Part shown: in pieces, positions 21,845 through 33,700 of the stretch
How positions within the stretch are numbered: position 1 is the stretch's first letter
Layout of the letters: the number at the start of each line of letters is the position of its first letter
Assembly (NCBI GenBank): GCA_964019695.1
Contig: OZ026515.1
Coordinates: 145,503,152-145,567,151, forward strand
Length of the DNA: 64,000 nt
Source of the DNA: Loripinus fragilis
Lineage: Eukaryota > Mollusca > Bivalvia > Lucinida > Lucinidae
Direction of reading: 5' to 3'
Notes under the pieces: generated by a model
Database searches by the model: none
Told to the model about the DNA's origin: nothing
Seen by the model: the letters and a program-made list of their open reading frames with translations, nothing else
Translations under genes and position numbers: made by a program

Positions 21845-23868
21845 TGTTACAATGCAGAATAGATGGAACAACAGAATCAGTGATGGTTGTGTATATGCAC
21901 AAATACGCAAAGGTTTAGGTATGCACCTGGTCACCTATTCGAACCATGATACGGTACCTTTTCTACTAATAGTCCCAATAAAAGGTCGGTTTGTCTGAGA
22001 TGGAATTCATTGTGTCTATATTTATCAACGCTTGCACGATTTTGTTACTTTTCTTGAATATCTTGGAGATCTTGTGCATTTTTCACTATATAAAGGATGG
22101 AATTTCCCATTCTTGTTAGGGGACATTTTAAACATACCGTTGAAAGGTTCGATATAGAGACGCTATTCATTATTATAAAAGGTATGTGAAGTTATATATA
22201 TATTTACTGTGTTGAAATTGTACATGACAGGGCTATGGCGATTCGTGTTATTGCATTGAATCGCGATGTCTCTAGCATGTCACATTGTATTGAAATAATA
22301 AGTCACTCGTTATCTATTTAGTCGTCTGTTGAATCGGCCAGCATTCCTTGTACGAGTTCTATCGGGTGTTATCAATAACGTCCCGTTTTTTTGGTGAAAA
22401 TAGCAATTGTTACGCACTTAGGTATGAAGCTACGCACATGCGTAGTGCCTAAAAATCTGCTGGGACCATTCTTGCGGCTATAGTAAAAGCTGTCCAGATG
22501 GACTCGTCGGGTTATTTCGGCCAAAAGTAGTCACAGGCCATGTCGGGCCTGCACATAAAACTATAATGGTATGCTGAAAGATTTACCAGGGACCGATAGG
22601 TGAAAAACAATTTGAGCAGCTAGATTTTAAGTTGTTGTGATTTTATATGGCGTTGTTGGAAAGACGATTTAACTGCCAGTGATAGTCGACTTTCTGTAGC
22701 GACCTGTATGTGTCACCTCGAGTTATATCTGACGCATATAAGAATAAGGGTTAGGTGCATACACTACAACACACTTACATAAATAAGGTGATAGCTGACA
22801 TGTATGTTTAGAGATTAGGTAGGTGTAATGTTACACCAAAATAAATGTAAAAAATATTGTACGTTTTTACACACATAAAACAGCAGAATGTAATCTCTCA
22901 ATATTCATGTAAATATGTTTGACAAGAGGTCATATTTAGTTGTTTACAACTGATACGTTATACATGAACGAAATTAGCGCATGGGCAGGGTGATGTCCGA
23001 AGTAAACGTCCAAACGTTACGTCGGCACCACACTGTTCAACGTTTTTCTGGAATTTTAAGAGAATTGGTATCAGTATTTGTAAACCTCGAAACTATCTAG
23101 ATAACATGACCTTGAAGGGAAAAAGGGCCACGGGATCTTGATGTTTCGGCTGCGATAGCGTCTCAACCAGGGTGACGTTACGACAGTGTATTGGAAATTT
23201 TGTTACACATGGGTTTGTTCGTTTGGCATAAGAGGTATTGTTTAGCGCTGACATAGGCCAGTCACTAAAAATACTTCTCTATTATATAATTCTGAGTGTG
23301 GATATTTAGAAGAGCCAATCCATCCTAACCGCATGGGAGCCGTTAGCCGTACACCCACGGGTGAGGGCTAATTGCGCGCTTATAGGGTTAGGCTGTAATT
23401 TAAAAAAGTAAGACCACTGAAATTATTTCTATTTTGTGAACTTCAAACGAACAACTCCATTATTGACGCAACAGAGTGATTCTTAGATTCTAAAAGTAGA
23501 TTGTTTTTTGCAGAATCGTCTCTTGTGTCCCCTCCTACGTTGGAGGCTGAGTATTGGTGAGCCGAATGATTGATACCTGAGGGCACTTATTAGCTGTCCC
23601 CCTCGGGCCATGAACAGCCTGGATCAAGCCCCAATTTTTATGTCCAACCACGTAGAATAGCCTGAGTTGGGAGCCAACCGGCTGGAATTGTTATAAGTGA
23701 GTCTGACATCCCAAAGTGGGGATACAATCAGGAACCGTTGTATAGGAAGAACCACTTATACTAATCTTGACCATTAGAAAGACGATCAACATTACGCGCA
23801 AGAAATTATATTGGAATTTTCCAATAAAATTTCCCCTCTTCCTTCCTGACCGGCTTTATGTCGTAACA
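21845..23868 (+). repeat. 3' long terminal repeat (2024 bp)
   Basis: Matches the 5' LTR but lacks about 473 bp near its 3' end: after GCAAGAAATTATA (about 23811) the sequence jumps to GGAATTTTCCAATAAAA. AATAAA is at 23823-23828. Ends TCGTAACA at 23868, followed by GTATG. Confidence 0.93.
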
Positions 23869-23873
23869 GTATG
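23869..23873. other. 5-bp target site duplication, right (GTATG)
   Basis: Exact repeat of 15480-15484. Confidence 0.9.
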
Positions 23874-24134
23874 TAAGGAGCATTACCCTTAGTACTATGT
23901 ACCAAAAAGCTCCATTTTGTTAGCCGGAACTGGGGTATGGAAAATTAGTTCTGTAGTATGTGGGTTCAGCTCTATTAAAATCGCTTATTCTGATTAACCG
24001 AAAAGTTTAATCAGCAGAATAAACGAAATTTATGTTTTGCTGCAATCACACTTGCTATTGTGTCAACATGGTATCTGTGACGTCAGCATCACGTTATATA
24101 ACGTCAGCGTCACCCTTATCACCCCGGTTATCAC

Positions 24135-24225
24135 CCGCGTTATCAAAGTAGATCCTCGATGTACATCCGTGGTCAGATTCCACGAAATTTCGCGGAATTG
24201 GCCGAGGCAGTTCAGATTGAGTACC
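24135..24225 (+). repeat. Repeat shared with 56123-56205
   Basis: About 90 bp, including GTTATCAAAGTA, GATGTACAT and CCGAGGCAGTTC, roughly 80% alike by eye to 56123-56205. Nothing coding. Confidence 0.5.
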
Positions 24226-24293
24226 GTGGGTTGGTCTGCAAGGCGTGATTGCGGCATTTTCTGTTCATTACCACTTACTATTTACAACAAAAA

Positions 24294-24662
24294 ATCATAA
24301 GACACGTACAGTATCAAACAATAGCCAGAACTTGTGTTTCTACAGTATCAAACAATAGCTAGAACTTGTGTTTCTACAGTATCAAACACTAGCCAGAACT
24401 TGTGCTTCTACATCATTAGACACATGCAGTATCAAACAATAGCCATAATTTGTGTTTCTACAGTATCAAACAATAACTAGAACTTGTGTTTCTTAATCAT
24501 TAGACACGTGTAGTATCAAACAATAGCCAGAACTTGTGTTTCTACAGTATCAAACAATAGCCAGAACAAATGTTTCTACAGTATCAAACAAAGCCAGAAT
24601 TTGTGTTTCTACATCATTAGATACGTACAGTATCAAACAATAGCCAGAACTTGTGTTTCTAC
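24294..24662 (+). repeat. Minisatellite, unit about 34 bp
   Basis: About nine copies of a unit containing CAGTATCAAACAATAGCCAG and then AACTTGTGTTTCTA, some separated by an extra CATCATTAGACACGT spacer. Higher-order mix of a basic and a longer unit. Confidence 0.9.
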
Positions 24663-24997
24663 AAAAACACCATAATTATGTCTCCCCGTTTTGGGTGTCA
24701 GACGGTTAATGCAATTTAGCCAGAGTTATACTTCTTGTACATGATACATTATCACATAATGTTTCGCATACATGTATTGACGAAGTGTCCCTAAAACGTC
24801 TGTTTTAGAGTTTTAGAGAGGACATGAATATTGCCTTTGAAATGACCGAATGGACATAATATACACGCAGAGTTTTAGATCTTGTTCATGACAAGTTGTC
24901 TCATTTAGCTATAAAATGTATGAAGTTTTTTACGGGTTTCAACTTAAAGAGCAGACACAAAATTGTATTTAAAATGATCAAAGTGAAATAACTGAAA
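24663..24997. other. Non-coding stretch with one diverged unit of the 25.7-26.2 kb repeat
   Basis: Contains GCCAGAGTTATACTTCTTG near 24719, resembling the tandem unit described at 25670-26240. No gene seen. Confidence 0.4.
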
Positions 24998-25174
24998 ATA
25001 GTAAGTGAGTTTGATTAGGAAATACCACAATCACAAACCGCAGACAAACCCACAGCACCGCGAGGAAGAGCCACACAACCATCACGAGACACCAGGAAGA
25101 CAAACTAAGCAAAGCAACCAGCTCTCTCTTCCCCATCAAGATGATTGCAATACTAGAATGGATATAAAGTAGCG
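24998..25174 (+). repeat. Dispersed repeat family R4, copy 1
   Basis: Starts AGTAAGTGAG, then GAAATACCACAATCACAAAC, and ends near GATTGCAATACTAGAATGG. Other copies at 32022-32138, 34247-34330 (partial), 42893-43070 and, with a microsatellite expansion, 30713-30815. No coding potential. Confidence 0.75.
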
Positions 25175-25430
25175 TAAAATAAACATAGAACAATTACAGA
25201 CTCCCACAATGGGAGTAACAATAAACAAAAAGTCAACAACAACAGAACCACTGCCTTAGAACAGACAGCAGCCTAAGCCAAATAAGCTTAAACAATATAC
25301 AAGACAGAGTTGTAATTGTTGTGCTTGACATGTATTCTCATCATGCTTTGCAAATGAGAGATTATTTTATCAAACTATATTTTACTTTCTTTTGCAAGTA
25401 GATCTAATGAAATGGGCCCAAACACAAAAT

Positions 25431-25666
25431 GAGCCACGACACGAGATTTCCATCAATGTGGCATTTTGTCAATTGTAGACTCAGACGAGCCTGTGCAGCA
25501 TTTTCTTAAGCATAGAAACATCAAAGGATGTTCAGTCAGTAGCTTAACAGTCATAGAATAATTAAGCGACTAGCAAAGGCTCTGATCAGTCTGCGCATAT
25601 GTGCAGGCTGGTCTGGGCCTTTGCTGGTCGCACTACCACATTGTTGGAAATCTCATGTCACGGCTC
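25431..25666 (+). mobile_element. MITE family M1, copy 2
   Basis: Inverted ends GAGCCACGACACGAGATTTC and the complement (GGAAATCTCATGTCACGGCTC minus one base). Flanked by AAAT on both sides. Carries the GATCAGTCTGCGC core hairpin. Confidence 0.85.
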
Positions 25667-25669
25667 AAA

Positions 25670-26240
25670 TAACATTTAAAAATATTGAAATGGAAATAAC
25701 TCGTAAAATCAACAAGCCAGAGATATGGTTCTTGTACTTGTACAAGACGTGTCATCTTTTTTGTGCTTTACAAATGTATAAAGTTTCATCTAAATAGGTT
25801 TAAATGACGGCTTAACGGTCACAAAATTGATCGCATTTACTAATGTTCCAAGGTGAATAACGTGGTAAATATAGAAGCCAGAGTTACGAAACTTGTGCAT
25901 GCCATGACATCTTATCAAGCTGTATAGTGTATTAAGTTTCATCGAAATATCTCAATGAGTTTTAAAGAATTTGAATGGACACAATATTGCATTTTAACTA
26001 ATCAAATTGAAATAACTCTAAAATATTCAAGCCAGAGTTATTGTTCTTGTGCAGGGTTTGCTTTACAAATGTATGAAGTTCCCCCAAATAGCTTTTGGGG
26101 TTTTCAGCAAACACGAAATTGCATATCCTTAGGTTCCTAGGGGACTAAATAGATAAATTATGAAAAGTGTCCATGTCACGTCGTATCATCTTGCTTTACG
26201 CATGTATGAAGTTTCATCCATGCCCTAGGAATGGGACTTG
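25670..26240 (+). repeat. Degenerate tandem repeat, unit about 155-160 bp
   Basis: The marker AAGCCAGAG occurs near 25713, 25875 and 26029, each followed by a CTTGT stretch and TTACAAATGTATGAAGTTTC-like sequence. Units are diverged; a last partial unit reaches about 26240. Confidence 0.65.
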
Positions 26241-26371
26241 CGGTGCCGGGAGTCACAAAATTAGCGTGGGGATTTGCGATGGGGTCTATCGACTGCATGT
26301 TCTAGTGTTGATTTAAAAGAGTTTAGAACTTTTCTCATTTCAGTAGAATAAGAGTCAGCTGAAAAATCTAA

Positions 26372-26392
26372 ATATTTATTTTTAAATTTATT
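26372..26392 (-). terminator. Candidate polyadenylation signals of the LU-FReD gene
   Basis: Two AATAAA hexamers on the minus strand (complements of 26375-26380 and 26387-26392), about 550 bases past the stop codon. The region is AT-rich, so chance occurrence is possible. Confidence 0.35.
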
Positions 26393-26666
26393 TGCTAAAA
26401 TTTCAATTGCAGCAACCAACCTAATTTCGGTAAATGTTTAAAAATTTCGAACACTAGTTGTCTGTAAAAAAAAATAGACAAAAAGCGCAGACCCAGAAAA
26501 GAGTGGTTCTGAAGAAACAGTCTGATCAGGGTCTTCTCTGTTTGATATTCAGAGAAGCAGTTTGTGATGTCCAGCCCTGATAACCAACATGTTATTTGTG
26601 AATGGCAAAGAAAAGTGTTCAAAATTTAAAGACGCTTACCCTACCTTGTAAATAGCGGTTACATAT

Positions 26667-26902
26667 GAGCCGCCGCTTGATATTTCCAACAATGTGGTAT
26701 GTGCGACCAGAAAAAGCGCAGATCAGCCTGCGCATAAGTGCAGTCTGACCAGAGTCTTTGCTAGTCGCTTGACTATTTTACGATTATTAAGCTACTAACC
26801 GACCATCATTTGGAGTTTCCAAGCTTAAAAGGAGGCTGCACATGCTCGTCTGAGTCTAAATTGTCAAAATATCACATTGGTGGAAATCACATGTCGCGGC
26901 TC
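26667..26902 (-). mobile_element. MITE family M1, copy 3, in the 3' UTR of the LU-FReD gene
   Basis: GAGCC...GGCTC inverted ends, in reverse orientation to copies 1 and 2. The 17 bases before it (26650-26666) and the 17 after it (26903-26919) are the same but for one base. Its edge is 30 bp from the stop codon at 26932-26934. Confidence 0.85.
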
Positions 26903-26931
26903 AAATAACGGTTACATATAATTATGTCTAT

Positions 26932-27215
26932 TTAGCTCTTCTTTATCATCATGGTACTTGCTTTGAGCGAGTAGTTTTTTGGGTGAAAAGAATTCCAATG
27001 TATACCATTCTCTTCTGTGGAGCGGCTATTTCTTAAATATTTCCCATTCAGGTTTGCTTGAAAACAATTCTTAAACCACCAGCCAGCGCCATACCATACT
27101 GCACATTTGCCACTGGTATAATATTGAGAAGAATGCTGGTAATCATCAACGTTTTCGTCGTTATCTTCATCAATAGTGGAGAACTTCATGCCATCGTGGT
27201 AAAGCATTGAGTCGC
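26932..27215 (-). CDS. LU-FReD gene, last exon (FReD P-domain and stop)
   Basis: Acceptor GTTGTAG. 93 codons and [16 protein letters not shown], acidic calcium-loop IDEDNDEN, second disulfide pair in GKCAVWY and KNCFQ, then NGIHWNSF and a C-terminal MMIKKS. Confidence 0.92.
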
Positions 27216-30200
27216 CTACAACGAGAATGCTCTAGTTTAAAAAAAGCTGGTGCTTATCTAATGAGAAAATAATTTCCAAACAAAGTATTTTCGTATCTGA
27301 TAGAACTACCAATATGCAATTCAGCAAAATGCAAAATAAAATTTACGGATCATTGGTTACGATACAGTACCACACCAAATGTACCATCCCTCCTTACCCA
27401 AAGTTTACTAGCAAAAACTTTAGCGTATATATGTTTTGCTGCAACCTTTACCTGGTCATTGCTTATGTTTTAATTCTGACTACAAACACGTGTTCACACT
27501 CATTTATCGGTAATTGCACCTAATAACATGACAAATTATTCAACAAAATGCACAGACATGGCATATCCCAGCCAATATGACAACAAATTGGAAGTGAAAC
27601 AATGACAACAACTACAAAATTAGGTGTCATACTTTTGACTGAGAGCCAGCAATGATTTTGGAGCCAGACATTACGGAATACAAACGATAAAAATGGGTTT
27701 CGATCAATTTTGAATGTTTGTGACTTTTCAGTATAGGGATAGACATGTACTGTACTTTAATCATTGAAGTGTGTCTTAAATCAAACATTCATTTTTGCAG
27801 ATATATGGAACTATGAAATGCATGCATACTTAGTTTAGTTTTTTTTGCATTCAATGTTAGAGGTGCAACTGAATCTAAATATCCTTTTATTGTTTTTCTG
27901 AGTATATATACTTAAATGTATATTCAACTAGAAAACCATTGATTGGTCAGTCAGCATTTAACGAATACTAATATTTACTTCACCTGCATTTCCTGAGTAT
28001 CCCCAGATAGAAAGATAGTAATCATGATCCTCGTCACCAATTCTAAATGCTCTGTAGTCTGCATGTACTGTCATATCCTGCCAGTCCTTTAAACTGACTC
28101 TCAGGTTGTTTAATCCATTGCTTGTCAGAATGTGGATAAAGTCGTTGCCTGGAAAAACATACAAAAAAATAAACAAGAAAATTGTTAGCCTTGTGTGGGG
28201 TTTTCACTCAAGATCTCAAGGATTCCACAGAACACTGCACCATTAGTTGCAACCTCGAACTGTGCTAAGTTGACCTCAAAAAGGTTGCAAGAGTCCAACT
28301 GATAAAGGATGCAAGCAGTGAAACACGTTTTTGATAATGAGTTCTTTTCAATACGTTACAACCATGCTGGACAGCTGCTTTCGAAATAATTTTGTCTATT
28401 ATGGTGATGGCACTAGAAGATGCCGCAAGCGAATTTCAAAGGGGGATTTTGGATAGTTAAATTTATGGATGAAATGGAGTTAACTGCCTCCAATTTTATG
28501 CTAAGAGACCTCCTAGAAATCATCTGCATTCTTGAGAGAGGTGAAAAGTGTCATTCGTATAAAATTATATGAAAGAGGAATTATTTTACTCTCGTCACTA
28601 AATTCCCGCCAAGAATAGAGAATCGACGTCATTGAAGAACTACGCTTCCGGTCGACAAACCGCTTCTCATCAGGACAAAAAAGAAGTGTCTTCCAAAGAA
28701 AAGCTGCCAAAAAGAAAGCAGAAGCGTAGAAAGAACAAATCTTCAACTCGTGCTTCTAACAAACATATGGATAAGAAAATTAAAGACTCTTCCTATGTAA
28801 AATTAGGACAGCTAAAGTTGAAGAAGAATCCCCCATCTCAAGTAAGAAGGGATTGTGCCAGGCGGAAGAGATACTAGAAACGTTTGAAAGTTACCAGACA
28901 GCTTGGCGCTGAGAACCTTGCCGAGCACTACAAGCAGCTAGAAACAGAGACAGTAGCCAGCACACAGGTCCGTGTGGTCAGCCAGCCAGAGAACTCTGGC
29001 GGCTTGGATCGTACATCTGATGTTTCTCAGACATATCAGCTGCAAGAATCAGAGACAGTAGCCAGTCCACAGGTCACTGTGGTCAAGCAGCCAGAGATTT
29101 CGGGTTACTTGGATCGTAATCTGCTGTTTGCTGCAATACAGATATTTAACCAGTGAAAGGGAAACCTTTGGCATAGCGCAAGTTCAGTCGGATTTAAATA
29201 AACTGTCTGCAGAGGCTGCAGTTGAGCATTCCAGTACTTTGTTGAAAGACTTTGAAGATTCGGACATAGAGTGTGCGTGCTGTCTGAAAAGAGGAAGTCA
29301 GACAGAATTACGTCGCTGTGCAGGCTGTAAAAGCTTCAGTTATTGTAGTAAAGACTGCCAGAGATCAGATTGGCCCTCACATAAACGGCTATGCAAATCT
29401 ATCCAATCTCTCGAGCCATTAAACTAACTGTAAAAGTTCAGTGTTGTACATAGAACTTCTTGTGGTGGTGTTTGTAAACTTTTCAATTATTTTCTTATCG
29501 TGTGATATATTGAACAGTGTACACTGGTGTTCGTGACTTTAGTTTTTAGAACATTTTATCCATTGTCCCCCTTTTACCGGTTTATCCTGGTGGTCAGACA
29601 AATCAGCGGATGAACTCTAAGAAACAAAGAAAGAATGATAGCGATTTTGTCATAATTATCTACATAACCTATATATTTTAATTCTGGTGTTGCAGTAAAT
29701 TATAAGATGCAAATATTTTTTTCTAGTTTTTATTAATGCACATGTATATCAATGTAACAACAAGTCCTTTGATCTTGAACCTGATTTTATTTACGTCGAA
29801 AATCTGGCATGTCATCTTAAACTTAATAACACAATCCGTAGCTCTAATGACAGCTTGGATAATAATCATAGATGACCACCACAGTTTTCTTTGCTGCTCT
29901 GCTTATAAGCCCATAATTTGAAATAGAGTTATGATAAGCAACTTTGATTTGCTATATACTATAAACAACTTTTTTGAAGTTAAAATTGATATAAAAAAAC
30001 TCACTGTAAATACATATATTGTTCTTGTAGGAGCAGAAAAAAAAATACATCAAACAAGCCATGTGATTGTTACACACGCGAAAACATGTATAGGGTACAT
30101 AGATAATTATGACAAAAATCGCTGTCTATGAAAAAAATGGAAAAGCAACTGTATATATATAGTACTACGCCATGCTTTAAATGTTGACTTTCTCAAAACA

Positions 30201-30731
30201 GAGACAGATCAAGGAATTTCCATCAGGGGGTCCAATCACTATTGACAAAAATTCTGACCACTTTTGTTTTAGTCCTCAACATTTTGCATAGGGGGTCCAA
30301 TAATTATTGTGTATTCCAAAATAAACTAAACATTTTCAGGGGGTCCCATTTCTTCCGTGGGGATGTTGAGTGGTGGCGAATCCTAGTGTTTATTCCTATG
30401 GAATCCTATACAGGGAAGGGTTCCTGTTGCACTGTACCCCAAACTTCTGGATCTGCCCTTGCAACATGAGCAAATTTTATTCACCCAGAAATCACATTGG
30501 ATAAGGGTATGAATTGAGTTTATTGTCCAAACTAGTTGGTATACGTTTATCAAATTTTAGTTCAACAATAAACTCTTATTGTCAGCATGTGTATATCAAA
30601 TTACAAAAAAAAAATACGATCAGGCAATATTACAATCGCCACACTACAGAATGACTCATGGCACTATGAGGAATCGACAAAGTACACTAACAGTCAAAAT
30701 GCATCAGTAAGACAATTAAAATAAAGCAAAC

Positions 30732-30786
<55 letters not shown>

Positions 30787-33700
30787 AAGATGACTGCAAA
30801 ACTAAAAAAACACTATATAAGTACTGCATAACAAGGAAATGACCAAACTCAGAGCCTCCATAAAATAGAATCTTCTTCTACCTGACATTGAATTTTAGAA
30901 AAGTAATACTGCATTGAGGATTCTATTCCAAAAAGGTTTACGCAAATGATGTTGACCTTGACCTATTTTATGACAGTGGTAAATTTTTCATATGCAATTG
31001 CATGGGAAAATATTTATATGTTGGTTTGGAAATATAAGTCCAAAGTCAGAATTATTACACATGCGTATCACAACTGAGATAACTGCTATAATATAAAAGG
31101 CTCAAAGTAAGCCAAGATCAGTAGACTTTCAACATATTCAATATATCGCATTAGAAATCCTTCAATTACTGTAGTGCAGCCATTCAAATGAGAAACCTTT
31201 TTGGCAATAACATTTTATCTGATATGTGGATTTGAAATTTAGTTCGAAAAATACATTTAAATCAAACAATTATAACATACAGATAGGTAGTCAAAGGGAA
31301 GAAGAAGAAATGATAAAGTTGATAGGTCAATTTTATTATTGGCAGCTAGGATGTTAATTGTAAACCATACCATTTGACGACTCCAACAAGAATAGCATCT
31401 GCTTGTAAATCTTTAATTTCACATTTTATAGATGAGCAAATACTGCTATCTCTTTCCTACGTGTATTGCATTGACAGTGTCAGGTAGGTGGTGCGATCTG
31501 GCTATAACCTTGTCGTGAGAGCCCTATGACGCCTGAACGATGTATTAACAGGTGTGCTATGAAGCGACAATGTGTCAAAGCTAAGCATGTAAACTATGAA
31601 TCTATGATATTCTAAGACTAATATAGTCTATAAACGTTAGTAAAATGTACAGACAAAACACTCATAACATGAGCTGTATGATCATGAATGGGCAACACGA
31701 ATTCTTGGAATGGGACCCAGCAAAACAGAAATCATCTATAGTCCCAAGCCAGCCTGATGGCTGGAGATGCCCTCAGGTTTACAATAGTACTGAGCAATTT
31801 TGAACTGGTTCTAACTTAATGATCGTCCCTAACCCCTGGTTTGAACACGTTCCAGTCTCAGTGCTAAGAAGTTGAACCCGAACTTAGCTCAAGTGTATCC
31901 CTGAGCAAATCTATAAATGCTTTGCTCCAATCATATAACGTTATGAAGCATCAACTGATATGTGCTTCAGCCTGCCTGTCTGAGACAGTAGCTCAGAACC
32001 TGGTTTGGACGTTTACAAAAATAGTAAGCGAGTATGATCAGGAAATACCACAATCACAAACCGCAGACAACCCTGTGGCACCGTGAGGAGGAGCGGCTCA
32101 ACTATCATGAGACACCAGGAAGACAAATTAAGCAAACCTTCTTATGCGTTCAGCCTAGCTGAAAGCTACATGCGTCCAACAGTCTGCAAACCAGGTTGAA
32201 GATATAGCGTTTCCAACCTGATATGTTTCCAGCCTAGCAAGTTGGAAACTCAATGAGCATTGGGATTCTCTGAAACAATAGCTGTAAAGACAGCGGTTCA
32301 AAACCAATGTTTCCAGCCCAGTTAAAAAAAACTAAACAAGCATCCAGATTGACTGACTAAACTTTCTTAACTTATTTTAGACGTGAACCTTCTAAGAGTT
32401 TGTCTTTATTATCATTCATGCAAATGGAGCGCTATACTCTGTAAACACTATGTAACCTAACTGGTGAATGGGCTTGAATGCCAGGCGATAACAATATGGG
32501 CAAAGATAGAATCTCTGTCCGAATTTACATTTAGATAATTTCAACAATTTTTGTTGAGATTATAACTGCCAACCTTAAATATAGGTTTCCTTTGCCAATA
32601 TACTTCAAACCGTGTTGTAAGGAAATTGTAGGCGCCTTACAAGAATTTTGTAATCACAGGTGTAAACGAGAGAACGTTTAGTCTAATGCCTTAAATAGTT
32701 GGAACTAAATGTTTTTTAAGATTATTGATGGTAGAAATTCATTTTATAGCAACACTTTAGACCTTCTACCAACTAAACCTATATTCACTTTTAGACATTG
32801 AAGAAAGGGATCCAGGAATTCCATAGGAGGTTTGTTTTGGCACCTGCAGATAAGGCTGCTAACAATGTTGTGGTCGTTTGGAAAAGGTACTATATTAACA
32901 CCCAAAAGCAAGAACTTAGCACTGCAAAAACATATGAGCATAACAGGCTTGATGAGACGTCTATCATTGATAGGCATCGATATCATTTTATAGCAGCTAA
33001 GTTTGGAGTGTTTGTTGATGAGGACCATAGCAAGCTTCCTACGCTATACTTGTTACCTAAAGTTCATAAATGGCCATATAAGTTGCGTTTTATTGCTAAT
33101 TCAAGTTCATTTACAACTACTGATCTGTCTATTTTTTTTTACTTCTTGCCTCACTGCGATTAAAATCATGTCATTAAATATTGCACAACAGTTTATGAAA
33201 GATGTGGTAAAACATTATTTTGGTCTATTAAAATTTAAGCAAAATTCTTATTAAATTGAAGTCCAGCATCTGGTTTGTCTACATATGATTTCTCTATTCT
33301 CTATACTACATTGCCTCATAATCTAATCAAAGAAAAACTAACATAATTAATTGAACAAACATTTAACAGAGAGGGTTCACTTTATTTGGCTTGTAATGAT
33401 AAAAATGCCTTTTTTACTTCTGAACAACCTAATCGATATTAATTGTGGTCATGTCAGAAAATAAAGGATACTTTCAATTATCTTTTGGACAATTTATTTA
33501 TAAGATTTGGCTCCAAATTCTATAGATAGATTGTAGGTATTCCAATGGGTACTAATTGTGCTCCTCTTGTTGCAGATTTGTCTTGTTTTGTTATGAGAGA
33601 GACTTCATGTTGTCTCATCCAGACAATAATCTACTGATATTATTAAAGCTTTGAACTCCACCTACATATACTTAGATGACTTACTTAATATCAATAATCC

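Larger units (their letters stand above)
15485..23868 (+). mobile_element. Complete but defective LTR retrotransposon (Ty3/Gypsy type) with very long LTRs
   Basis: An 8384-bp insertion bounded by LTRs that start TGTTAC and end (G/A)TAACA, flanked by an exact 5-bp duplication. A tRNA-Leu primer site follows the 5' LTR and a purine tract precedes the 3' LTR. The internal region is only 3.9 kb: broken gag, a protease-like segment, the N-terminal zinc-binding part of integrase, then non-coding sequence and a copy of repeat R1. RT, RNase H and the integrase catalytic core are absent, so it is non-autonomous. By eye the LTRs differ by a few percent plus one large gap, suggesting a fairly recent insertion. 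Confidence 0.93.

Noticed and set aside
24294..24662. CRISPR-like array
   Set aside because: The repeats follow one another without unique spacers and the genome is eukaryotic; it is a minisatellite.
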